From Massilibacteroides sp. (lineage in GTDB: Bacteria > Bacteroidota > Bacteroidia > Bacteroidales > Tannerellaceae), in contig NZ_JAQWCQ010000021.1 in NCBI RefSeq assembly GCF_028705895.1, positions 1-52,526 of the forward strand: DNA of 52,526 nt, given 5' to 3'. Positions 9,601 to 17,593 of the stretch are shown piece after piece. A program made the translations under genes and the position numbers. The notes under the pieces were generated by a model. It was not told the origin of the DNA. It saw nothing but the letters and a program-made list of their open reading frames with translations, and searched no databases. The first letter of the stretch is position 1, and every line of letters starts with the position of its first letter.

Positions 9601-11382
9601 ATGATGAGTAAGAAAGTCCGTCATCCGAATTTGGAAAACTTATTTCAGGAGGTTGATTCCTTTATACCGCAGACAAACAACTTGCAACCTCCTAAAGTAG
9701 GTATATCCTCCAATCGGAAAGATGGGCTTTCTTGTTTAGCAGAAACATATATTGAGTCTGTTCTAAAAGCCGGAGGCGTACCGGTTATGATTCCGGTAAT
9801 TACAGATATTAACGCTTTATCTGTAATTGTAGATAGTATAGACGGGCTAATATTAAGTGGGGGCGGAGACTTAAGTCCGCTTTATGTTGGAGAGGAACCT
9901 ATCCCATTATTGGATGAGGGAGATTTATTTCGGGATGAATATGATTTGATTCTATTAAGGTTGGCCGTGAATCGCCAATTACCTATTCTTGGTATTTGCA
10001 GAGGACATCAGGTTATTAATCTTGCATTCGGTGGAACCTTGTTTCAGGATATCTATTCTCAAAATAGTCAGCCTCTAATAAAGCATAGTCAGAAAATTGA
10101 TCGTATATACCCTTCTCATTCAGTTCGTATAGAAGACGGAACCCATTTTCTCCGGAAGATTTATGGAGATACAAAATCTTTGTTGGTAAATTCTTTTCAT
10201 CATCAATCAGTTAATATCGTAGCCCCTGAATTTCTTGCCGCCGCAACAGCTCCGGATGGAATCAATGAAGCGATCACTCATTCAGAGAAGCAAATTTACG
10301 GAGTACAATGGCATCCCGAAGCGATGGCCTCTGCAGATGATGAATCAATGCTTAAATTATTCTGTTTTTTTACGGAAGAAGCACGCGTGTTCAGGCAGGC
10401 AAAAGAATTACATGAGAAAATAATCACTGTTGATTCGCATACGGACACCCCGATGATTTTTCCCGGACATTTTGATATAGGAAAGAAAGAAGGAGGAAAG
10501 GTAAATCTTCCGTTCATGGAAGAGGGTAGGATTGACGCTACGTTTATGGTTGCCTATATACCTCAAGGGGCAAGAGATGATGAATCTTTACGAAGAGCTA
10601 CAGCTTATGCTATAGAACGTTTGCAGGAAGTAAAACAGCAAGAGGAACTTAATGCATCTCGTATGGGAATTGCTTATACTGCCGCCGATATTGCCAACCT
10701 GAAAAAGCTCGGCAAAAAGGCCATTCTCTTAGGTGTTGAAAATGGCTATGCCGTAGGAAAGGAGATAGAGAACCTGCAACTGTTTAAAGACATAGGAGTG
10801 TCTTATATTACGTTGTGTCATAATGGAGCGAATGATATTTGCGACTCCGCACGCGGCGAGGCCGAATGGAACGGATTGAGTCCTTTTGGTAAAGATGTAG
10901 TTAAAGAAATGAACCGGTTGGGCATTATGATTGATTTGTCTCATGCCGCAGAAAGCACTTTTTATAATGTTTTAGAATTGAGTGAATTTCCGGTTATTGC
11001 CTCACATTCTTCCGTGAGAGCCTTGTGTGATCACCCAAGAAATCTGACAGACGACCAGATTAAGGCCATCGCTGCCCGTGATGGAGTCGTGCAGGTTTGT
11101 CTTTATGCCGGCTTTATTAATGAGGATGCCGAGAAAGCGTCCCTTAGTGATGCTATCAGACATATTGATCATATTGTTAATTTAGTAGGGATTGATTATG
11201 TCGGTATCGGATCGGACTTTGACGGTGATGGGGAGTTAATTGGCTGTCGATCGTCGAATGAGCTGATCAATATTACCGTACGATTGCTAAAAGCCGGATA
11301 TTCGGAAAAAGAAATACAAAAATTATGGGGCGAAAATCTGTTACGGGTGATGACCCGGGTACAGGCCTGTTCAAATAAATAA
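9601..11382 (+). CDS. Fusion: class-I glutamine amidotransferase-like peptidase C26 + membrane dipeptidase M19
   Basis: A 593-aa two-domain protein. Residues about 30-260 form a PuuD-like gamma-glutamyl hydrolase: GLILSGGGDLSP, nucleophile elbow GICRGHQ (Cys133), and VQWHPE (His238, Glu240). Residues about 270-590 form a renal-dipeptidase-type zinc hydrolase: DSHTDTP (metal His280/Asp282), GVENGYAVG (bridging Glu), CHNGAND, DLSHAAE, ASHSSVRALCDHPRNL and GIGSDFDG. The parts suggest cleavage of gamma-glutamyl and dipeptide bonds of glutathione-like or peptidoglycan-derived compounds in one protein. No signal peptide is seen, so cytoplasmic. It lies 12 bases after gyrB and 5 bases before the M28 gene. 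Confidence 0.92.
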   Translation: MMSKKVRHPNLENLFQEVDSFIPQTNNLQPPKVGISSNRKDGLSCLAETYIESVLKAGGVPVMIPVITDINALSVIVDSIDGLILSGGGDLSPLYVGEEPIPLLDEGDLFRDEYDLILLRLAVNRQLPILGICRGHQVINLAFGGTLFQDIYSQNSQPLIKHSQKIDRIYPSHSVRIEDGTHFLRKIYGDTKSLLVNSFHHQSVNIVAPEFLAAATAPDGINEAITHSEKQIYGVQWHPEAMASADDESMLKLFCFFTEEARVFRQAKELHEKIITVDSHTDTPMIFPGHFDIGKKEGGKVNLPFMEEGRIDATFMVAYIPQGARDDESLRRATAYAIERLQEVKQQEELNASRMGIAYTAADIANLKKLGKKAILLGVENGYAVGKEIENLQLFKDIGVSYITLCHNGANDICDSARGEAEWNGLSPFGKDVVKEMNRLGIMIDLSHAAESTFYNVLELSEFPVIASHSSVRALCDHPRNLTDDQIKAIAARDGVVQVCLYAGFINEDAEKASLSDAIRHIDHIVNLVGIDYVGIGSDFDGDGELIGCRSSNELINITVRLLKAGYSEKEIQKLWGENLLRVMTRVQACSNK

Positions 11383-11387
11383 AAAAT

Positions 11388-12374
11388 ATGAGGAAAATAG
11401 TCGTGCTATTTTTAGCATTCTCCTTTATGTCGTGTGGTCAGAGGCCGAAAAGTACAGAAGGAACGGTTGCTGCTGAAACAAAACAAACGTCAACTACTCA
11501 GACTCCTGATTTTAACGCCGATAGCGCATACCATTATGTTGCTACACAAGTTGCCTTCGGACCTCGTGTGCCAAATACAAAGGCTCATAAAGATTGCGGT
11601 CTGTACTTAGAGGCCGAACTTAAACGTTTCGGGGCATCGGTGTTTGTACAAGAAGCAATATTGGAAGCTTATGACGGCACAAAATTAGAAGCAAAGAATA
11701 TAATAGGGTCGTATAATACGGATCAAAAACAACGAGTCCTGCTGTTTGCGCATTGGGATAGCCGTCCTTATGCCGATCGGGATCCTGATGAAGCCAATCA
11801 TTATACACCGATCGACGGGGCTGATGATGGAGCAAGTGGAGTTGGTGTTTTATTAGAAATTGCACGCTTATTGCAACAAAATACTCCTGATCTCGGTATT
11901 GACATCATTTTCTTTGATGCGGAAGATTACGGCACACATCACAGCAAAGAAGAACGTACCCCTCATTCCTGGTGTTTGGGTTCGCAGTTTTGGGTTAAAA
12001 ATCCGCATGTTCCCAACTATACGGCAGAGTATGGCATCCTGTTAGATATGGTGGGAAGTAAGAATGCACAATTTTACAAAGAAGGTCTTTCTCTGCAGTA
12101 TGCTGCTCCTTTTGTTGAACGTATATGGACTACAGCAAGGGAACTGGGATATGGCAAATTCTTTATCAGTGCCAGAGGCATACCGGTTACGGATGATCAT
12201 GAATATGTTATTAAAGGTCGTAACATCCCTTGTGTAGATATCATCAACAATGATCCGAACACGGATAAAGGCTTTGGTGACTACTGGCACACAATGAACG
12301 ATAACATGGATATTATAAGTGCGGAAACTTTAAAAGCCGTAGGGCAGACTGTACTTGAAGTGATATACAATTAA
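11388..12374 (+). CDS. M28-family lipoprotein, glutaminyl-peptide cyclotransferase-like
   Basis: A 328-aa lipoprotein with signal peptide ending FSFMSC (lipobox Cys near 16). The zinc-hydrolase fold shows FAHWDSRPYADRDPD, DGADDGASGVGVLLE (metal Asp), DIIFFDAEDYG (Glu/Asp) and YGILLDMVGS, and near the C-terminus DDHEYV/ GFGDYWHTMNDN. The HWDSRPYAD...DGADDGASGVGVL combination is characteristic of animal-type glutaminyl cyclases within the M28 group, which convert N-terminal Gln to pyroglutamate. In Bacteroidetes many exported proteins begin with Gln after signal cleavage, so this activity is plausible; a plain aminopeptidase is the alternative. Confidence 0.85.
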   Translation: MRKIVVLFLAFSFMSCGQRPKSTEGTVAAETKQTSTTQTPDFNADSAYHYVATQVAFGPRVPNTKAHKDCGLYLEAELKRFGASVFVQEAILEAYDGTKLEAKNIIGSYNTDQKQRVLLFAHWDSRPYADRDPDEANHYTPIDGADDGASGVGVLLEIARLLQQNTPDLGIDIIFFDAEDYGTHHSKEERTPHSWCLGSQFWVKNPHVPNYTAEYGILLDMVGSKNAQFYKEGLSLQYAAPFVERIWTTARELGYGKFFISARGIPVTDDHEYVIKGRNIPCVDIINNDPNTDKGFGDYWHTMNDNMDIISAETLKAVGQTVLEVIYN

Positions 12375-12392
12375 AATAAAGACACGTAAAAG

Positions 12393-12812
12393 ATGACGAT
12401 TAACGAACAGCAGGATAACATCATCGAAGAGTTTGCTGTTTTCGATGACTGGATGGACAAATATGCCCTGCTCATAGACTTGGGTAATTCATTGCCCGAC
12501 TTAGATGAAAAATATAAAACAGAAAGTAATCTGATTGAAGGTTGCCAGAGTCGGGTTTGGCTTCAGGCGGACTATGCCGATGGTATCATTACTTTTCAAG
12601 GAGAGAGTGATGCTGTGATTGTGAAAGGGATTGTTTCACTGCTTATTACAATCTTGTCAGGACATACCCCTAAAGAAATATTGGATGCAGATCTGTATTT
12701 TATTGAAAAAATTGGATTAAAAGAGCATTTGTCTCCCACACGCTCGAATGGCTTGGTGGCAATGGTGAAACAAATGCGTATGTACGCATTGGCCTTTCAG
12801 GTAAAAGGCTGA
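12393..12812 (+). CDS. sufE: Sulfur acceptor protein SufE
   Basis: A 139-aa protein that accepts sulfane sulfur from the cysteine desulfurase SufS for iron-sulfur cluster assembly. It carries the family signatures: DWMDKYALLIDLG, LPDLDEKYK, NLIEGCQSRVWL with the acceptor Cys, and TILSGHTPKEIL. Length is normal. It follows the M28 gene by 18 bases on the plus strand, while its partner sufS lies about 1 kb away on the minus strand, so the two operons converge (9 bases between sufE and rnhB ends). Confidence 0.95.
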   Translation: MTINEQQDNIIEEFAVFDDWMDKYALLIDLGNSLPDLDEKYKTESNLIEGCQSRVWLQADYADGIITFQGESDAVIVKGIVSLLITILSGHTPKEILDADLYFIEKIGLKEHLSPTRSNGLVAMVKQMRMYALAFQVKG

Positions 12813-12821
12813 CAGTAAACT

Positions 12822-13421
12822 TTAGAAATCAAAACTCAGTTGTTCAGGTAAGAGTGTGAATGTTTTGCGATGATAAGGCGTAATTCCTAAATTGCGAATT
12901 GCTTCACGGTGAACCTTCGTAGGATACCCTTTGTTCTCTTTCCAATGATAGCCCGGATATTTATTATCCAATTCATTCATATAATCATCACGATACGTTT
13001 TCGCTAAAACAGAGGCGGCGGCAATACTCATATATTTGCCATCGCCTTTTATGATTGTAGAATACGGTATTTTCGGATAGGGAGTAAATCGATTGCCGTC
13101 TATCAATAAATGTTCGGGACGTACAGATAGTTGATCAATAGCCCTGTGCATTGCCAGAAAAGAAGCCTTGAGAATATTTATTTTATCGATCTCTTCCGGA
13201 GTGACCATGCCGACAGCCCAGGAAAGTGCCTCTTTCTCGATAACCGGACGCAAAGCATAACGTTTCTTTTCGCTAAGTTGTTTGCTGTCGTTTAATAACT
13301 CATTCTGAAAATCCGGGGGGAGAATAACAGCAGCAGCAAACACAGCTCCTGCAAGACAGCCTCTTCCTGCCTCATCACATCCCGCTTCTATTAGTCCCTC
13401 ATTCAGATACGGTAATAACAT
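12822..13421 (-). CDS. rnhB: Ribonuclease HII
   Basis: A 199-aa RNase that nicks RNA-DNA hybrids and misincorporated ribonucleotides. Motifs: [12 protein letters not shown] with the catalytic Asp-Glu, LLIDGN (Asp), [21 protein letters not shown], and [11 protein letters not shown]. The length equals that of typical RnhB proteins. It is third in the minus-strand run sufS-vanZ-rnhB with 4-10 base gaps. Confidence 0.97.
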   Translation of the reverse strand: MLLPYLNEGLIEAGCDEAGRGCLAGAVFAAAVILPPDFQNELLNDSKQLSEKKRYALRPVIEKEALSWAVGMVTPEEIDKINILKASFLAMHRAIDQLSVRPEHLLIDGNRFTPYPKIPYSTIIKGDGKYMSIAAASVLAKTYRDDYMNELDNKYPGYHWKENKGYPTKVHREAIRNLGITPYHRKTFTLLPEQLSFDF

Positions 13422-13425
13422 GAAA

Positions 13426-13818
13426 CTAATTCTTTAGTATTCTCGGTCGCAAAATATAATATGCGATCAAAGTAGCAGTGGCTACTCCTAACGTGTTTGC
13501 AAGGAAATCAGTCCATTCCCCACCGCGATAGCTTGTGAGGTATTCCTGTGCGATTTCAATTCCGCCACTTAAAGCAATGGGGCAAAAGGTCGCTCCAATC
13601 CATGCGTGCATAAGACTTGTTGATTCACTTTGCCTATGGTTACGAAGAAATTCAAGCCAAAGCATACCCGATAGTCCGCCATACATGCAAAAATGAACTA
13701 CCTTATCAAAATTAGGGAAAAGAGGTATCCCCAATGACGGAGGTTGGAAAAAAGATAAATAGATTACCGTTGCGATGATAAATAATGAGAAAGGATACTT
13801 CTTTAAGTAATAGAACAT
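13426..13818 (-). CDS. VanZ-like family membrane protein
   Basis: A 130-aa protein with three to four hydrophobic segments: residues about 8-25, 38-57, 70-88 and 108-125. VanZ-like signatures are [20 protein letters not shown] and the acidic GGIEIAQEY...[15 protein letters not shown]. Function is unknown; VanZ itself gives low teicoplanin resistance, but most family members are uncharacterised. It sits between sufS (10-base gap) and rnhB (4-base gap). Confidence 0.85.
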   Translation of the reverse strand: MFYYLKKYPFSLFIIATVIYLSFFQPPSLGIPLFPNFDKVVHFCMYGGLSGMLWLEFLRNHRQSESTSLMHAWIGATFCPIALSGGIEIAQEYLTSYRGGEWTDFLANTLGVATATLIAYYILRPRILKN

Positions 13819-13828
13819 TGTCTTTGGA

Positions 13829-15043
13829 TTAAAACATTTTTCGAACTCGGTCTATACCTTCTATTAACGTATTAATTTCGTTTTTAGTATTATAGAGCGC
13901 GAAAGAAGCACGAACAGTACCCTCAATACCCAAAGCATGCATTAATGGTTCTGCGCAATGATGCCCTGTTCTGACGGCAATACCCAAACGGTCTAAGATC
14001 ATTCCCATGTCATAATGATGGATATTTCCCACTAAGAAAGAAATGACACAACTCTTGTGGTCAGACTCACCGAATATCCGCATTCCTTCTATTTCCATCA
14101 GACGTGTTGTCGCATATTCCAACAATTCATTCTCGTAATTGGCAATATGTGTTATTCCTAATCTGTTTACGTAGTTCAACGCTTCGGCTAAAGCCGTACT
14201 GCCGATATAATCCGGAGTTCCTGCTTCAAACTTAAATGGCAGCTCGTTAAACACTGTTTTCTCAAAAGAAACGGAGGCAATCATTTCCCCCCCTCCCTGA
14301 TAAGGAGGAAGCTTGTCTAACCACTCTTCTTTTCCATAAAGAACCCCGATACCGGTCGGCCCGTAAATCTTATGTCCCGAAAAAACGTAAAAATCTACAT
14401 CTAAATCCTGAACATCCACTTTGATATGAGGAACCGCCTGTGCCCCGTCCAACAAGACAGGGATACCTCTTTTATGTGCTTCTTCTATGATTTCGCGAAC
14501 AGGATTAACCGTGCCCAATACATTGGATACATGAGCGAGAGACACCAATTTAGTCCGTTCGCTGAAAAGCGCTTTGTAAGTATCCATACACAAATCGCCC
14601 TTAGAAGTAATCGGAATCACTTTCAATGCGATATTCTTCCTTGCTGCCTGAATTTGCCACGGAACGATGTTGGAATGATGCTCCATAGCGGACACAATCA
14701 CCTCGTCTCCCGCTTCCATGAACTCATCCGAAAAAGAAGAAGCGATCAGATTGATAGCCTCAGTTGTTCCGCGCGTAAAAATAATTTCATTGGATGAATG
14801 AGCATTAAGAAAAGTCTGAACTGTTTTTCTCGCCTCTTCATGCGCTTCAGTCGCTTTCTGGCTGAGATAATGAACCCCACGGTGAATATTTGCATTCAGC
14901 GTATAATACCCCTGTTCGATTTTCTCAACCACACAACGGGGCTTCTGCGTCGTAGCGCCATTGTCCAAATAAACAAGCGGCTTATTATATATCGTCTCTC
15001 CCAGAATAGGAAAATCTTTTCGTATCGTATCTATATCAAACAT
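13829..15043 (-). CDS. sufS: Cysteine desulfurase SufS
   Basis: A PLP-dependent enzyme (404 aa from the ATG at 15043) that takes sulfur from cysteine and passes it to SufE for Fe-S cluster assembly. Visible: YLDNGATTQKP, GTTEAINLIA, AMEHHSNIVPWQ, DGAQAVPH, the PLP lysine in FSGHKIYGPTGIG, and the active Cys in RTGHHCAEP. The RxGHHCAxP context and length fit group II (SufS) rather than NifS/IscS. An in-frame ATG four codons upstream (15055) is an alternative start; MFDIDTIRKDFPIL at 15043 is the usual family beginning. Its promoter is close upstream. Confidence 0.96.
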   Translation of the reverse strand: MFDIDTIRKDFPILGETIYNKPLVYLDNGATTQKPRCVVEKIEQGYYTLNANIHRGVHYLSQKATEAHEEARKTVQTFLNAHSSNEIIFTRGTTEAINLIASSFSDEFMEAGDEVIVSAMEHHSNIVPWQIQAARKNIALKVIPITSKGDLCMDTYKALFSERTKLVSLAHVSNVLGTVNPVREIIEEAHKRGIPVLLDGAQAVPHIKVDVQDLDVDFYVFSGHKIYGPTGIGVLYGKEEWLDKLPPYQGGGEMIASVSFEKTVFNELPFKFEAGTPDYIGSTALAEALNYVNRLGITHIANYENELLEYATTRLMEIEGMRIFGESDHKSCVISFLVGNIHHYDMGMILDRLGIAVRTGHHCAEPLMHALGIEGTVRASFALYNTKNEINTLIEGIDRVRKMF

Positions 15044-15071
15044 CGTATGTCTCATTGTAATATAACAAGAA

Positions 15072-15079
15072 CAAAGATA
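15072..15079 (-). promoter_or_regulatory. Candidate -7 element (TATCTTTG) of sufS-vanZ-rnhB
   Basis: On the minus strand TATCTTTG ends about 17 bases before the upstream in-frame ATG (15055). It fits the Bacteroidetes -7 element. The 22-bp palindromic repeats at 15093-15158 lie directly upstream and could influence it. Confidence 0.6.
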
Positions 15080-15092
15080 CGATGTTTACAAT

Positions 15093-15158
15093 AATTTAGA
15101 CCTACCTCTAATTTGTTTTTGAGGTAGGTCTAAATTAAATTAGAGGTAGGTCTAAATT
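15093..15158. repeat. Three contiguous 22-bp palindromic units (site A)
   Basis: Units at 15093-15114, 15115-15136 and 15137-15158 abut exactly. The consensus is arm AATTTAGA, six-base spacer GGTAGG, arm TCTAAATT; the spacer gives each unit a direction. The first unit is inverted (spacer CCTACC), the other two are direct; the second unit has a degenerate left arm. Units 1 and 2 together give a perfect 15-bp inverted repeat (15094-15108 with 15121-15135). The array lies between the 3' end of the GH92 gene and the sufS promoter. A matching triplet exists at 49866-49931. Confidence 0.9.
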
Positions 15159-15204
15159 CGAAAACATAGGGCATCGTGACTTATCCACCCATTTGATTGA
15201 AAAA

Positions 15205-17496
15205 TCAATAGTATAAAGAAGGAGGAATAGACTCTGCGCTGTTTCCCCATGTTTTATTCGGAGTGTCTCCCATAACAAAAGAAAGCTCACCACCATTCAT
15301 AATATCTTTGTGGAGGATATAACTTTTGTTGTATTCTTTTCCGTTTAGTTGTGCTGACTGAATATAGATATTTTTATCGGATGCCCCTTTTGCTCGGATT
15401 GTAAAGATTTTCCCATTTTCTAAAGTAATCACACTCTCTTCAAAGGTGGGACTGCCGATAACATAATACGGCATTCCCGGACATAGAGGATAGAAACCTA
15501 TCATGCTGAATACTAACCAGGCCGACATCTGTCCTGCGTCTTCATTCCCACAATGTCCGTCGGGGGTAGTGAAATATTCCGTGTTGATAATGTCGTGAAC
15601 CCATTTTTGCGTTTTCCAGGGCTCGCCGGCATAAGCATACAAGTAAGAAATATGGTGTCCGGGTTCGTTTCCGTGCCAGTAATAACTGTCTTCAAAGAAA
15701 GTGTCTAACCGGCTTATGAACCGCTCTTTCCCACCTATTTGATCAATCAGTCCGGCTACATCCTGAGGTACATACCACGTATAGTGATAAGGGGTTCCTT
15801 CACAGATAAAAGAAACAAACTTGTTGGGATCGAAATCCTTAAACCAACTTCCATCCGCATACCTTCCGCGCGCGTAACCCGTCTCCGTATCAATTACATT
15901 CCGGTAATTCTGCGCCCGCTTAATAAGTAATTCGTAGTCATCCATCTTACCAAGCTTTTTCGCTACCTGAGCAAGAACAAAATCATCATAAGCATATTCC
16001 AACGTACGCGATACCTGTTCCCGTTTATGAAAGGCATCCAACACCTCATCTTCCAAAGGAATGTAATTGTATTTCAGATAAGACGCCATTGCCCGGCGAC
16101 CTTTTCCATCCTTATAACTGACAGAATCCATATTAATTTCAAAAGCGTTTTTACGCATGGCGTTGTAGGCCTTCTCATAATCAAAATCCGGAATGTTCTT
16201 TATGATCGCGTCTCCCAACATTGAAGTACAATGATCGCCTATCATAGCTGCCGTGTAACTGTTCCACGAAGGAAAGATAGGCAACCAACCGCCCTGTTCG
16301 GCTTTAAGAACTAATGAGTTTGCCATTTCTCCATTCCGTTTCGGATCCAGAATCGTGAAAAGCGGATGCACGGCGCGATACGTATCCCATTGCGAAAAAT
16401 CACAATAATAAGTTGAACCGTTTGTTTTCAGAATCTCCTTTCCTGTATCAAAACGAGGATACGAACCGTCCACATCACTGAACGTGCGAGGCAGAAATCG
16501 GGTACTGTATAACGCTGTGTAGAATTTTGTCTTTTGTTCTTCCGTACCTCCTTTAACGATCACTTTGCCGAGTGTCTCGTTCCAAACGGCAGAAGACTCC
16601 TTTCTGACCTGCTCAAAGTCCTTTGTGCCTATTTCCGCCTGCAGATTTTCTAAAGCATGCTCCACATTCGTAAAAGACGTAGCCACCTTGACCTGAATAT
16701 CCTTCGCATCGGAAGCCAATTTTACCCAACCGCCAACACCGGTCTTATTCCCTCTGATCTCTTTCGTTCCTTCATGCAACGTATCACCTTCCCAGACGCC
16801 AAAGCCTTCGAAATCATCCTCAAACCGGATCACAAAATGTCCGCTAAAGCCTGTTTCCATCCCCCAGCCCTGATAAATACGATGAACAGGATTATACCCC
16901 GTGATCTCTTTCTTCTCAACATCGATAGACAAATAACCTAAACCTTCATCACTATTTGGCTCAATCACAATGAACCGATCCCCTTCGCCCGTAAACGAAA
17001 AACGCATAATGGCCGAGCGAGACAAACCAGTCAGTTCACTTTCAATTTTATAATCATCCAGAAAAACACGATAATAAGAAGGCGTGGCAACTTCCCGTTC
17101 ATGACTAAACGCAGAAGAACGCTCCTTCACATCAGTCTTCAGTTGACCGCACAAAGGCATAATCGTCACACTCCCATAATCCTGCGTACAAGACCCATTC
17201 ATCCAATGGCTCGCCCTGAAGCCCTGAATCCGATCCTGAAAATAATAATAAGGAGGATGACACTTTTGTTCCGTTTCCTGCGTCTGCGCCACCCAATTCG
17301 TCATCCCATGCGGCACGCCAACCGCCGGCATCACCTGCCCCCTCTCTTCCGTAGAATTATGATCCTTCCCCTCAACAACACGAATATCCGTGCCGATCAA
17401 TGGATTGACGTATGTTTCGGGGTGGTATGTTTGGTTGTTGCAACCTCCTAAGAAGAATAGAATAATAGGAAGAATTATTAGTATGTGTCTTTTCAT
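15205..17496 (-). CDS. GH92 family alpha-1,2-mannosidase, lipoprotein
   Basis: A 763-aa exported glycoside hydrolase with lipobox FFLGGC (Cys near 19) after a short signal peptide. GH92 signatures: YVNPLIGTD at the start of the N-domain, FRASHWMNGSCTQDYG, SQWDTYRAVHPLF, EGTPYHYTWYVPQDVAGL, GNEPGHHISYLYAYAGEPW, and the catalytic-domain motif GNEDAGQMSAW with its acidic residues. Enzymes of the family are Ca-dependent exo-mannosidases, mostly alpha-1,2, acting on N-glycans or mannans. It is the last gene of the SusCD locus, but a hairpin with a T-run separates it from susD. Confidence 0.95.
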   Translation of the reverse strand: MKRHILIILPIILFFLGGCNNQTYHPETYVNPLIGTDIRVVEGKDHNSTEERGQVMPAVGVPHGMTNWVAQTQETEQKCHPPYYYFQDRIQGFRASHWMNGSCTQDYGSVTIMPLCGQLKTDVKERSSAFSHEREVATPSYYRVFLDDYKIESELTGLSRSAIMRFSFTGEGDRFIVIEPNSDEGLGYLSIDVEKKEITGYNPVHRIYQGWGMETGFSGHFVIRFEDDFEGFGVWEGDTLHEGTKEIRGNKTGVGGWVKLASDAKDIQVKVATSFTNVEHALENLQAEIGTKDFEQVRKESSAVWNETLGKVIVKGGTEEQKTKFYTALYSTRFLPRTFSDVDGSYPRFDTGKEILKTNGSTYYCDFSQWDTYRAVHPLFTILDPKRNGEMANSLVLKAEQGGWLPIFPSWNSYTAAMIGDHCTSMLGDAIIKNIPDFDYEKAYNAMRKNAFEINMDSVSYKDGKGRRAMASYLKYNYIPLEDEVLDAFHKREQVSRTLEYAYDDFVLAQVAKKLGKMDDYELLIKRAQNYRNVIDTETGYARGRYADGSWFKDFDPNKFVSFICEGTPYHYTWYVPQDVAGLIDQIGGKERFISRLDTFFEDSYYWHGNEPGHHISYLYAYAGEPWKTQKWVHDIINTEYFTTPDGHCGNEDAGQMSAWLVFSMIGFYPLCPGMPYYVIGSPTFEESVITLENGKIFTIRAKGASDKNIYIQSAQLNGKEYNKSYILHKDIMNGGELSFVMGDTPNKTWGNSAESIPPSLYY

Positions 17497-17526
17497 GGAT
17501 TTGTTATTTAATTATAGGATAAAGAT

Positions 17527-17575
17527 AAAAAGACAGGTTGAATAATTCCTTTATAATGAGGATTATTCAACCTGT
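17527..17575 (-). terminator. Hairpin between susD and GH92 gene (terminator or attenuator)
   Basis: ACAGGTTGAATAAT plus TCCT (17533-17550) is matched by AGG plus ATTATTCAACCTGT (17559-17575), a stem of about 17 bp with one bulge. Read on the minus strand it is followed by CTTTTTATC. It lies 19 bases after the susD stop and would cut transcription before the GH92 gene unless read through. Confidence 0.75.
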
Positions 17576-17593
17576 GCTCTTTAATGGATTTGA

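Noticed and set aside
15093-15158. 22-bp units considered as a CRISPR array.
   Set aside because: Units are contiguous with no unique spacers, only three copies, and no cas genes are present.
17101-17451. 116-codon plus-strand open frame, very rich in Arg and Thr.
   Set aside because: Antisense to the GH92 gene; composition reflects codon complementarity.
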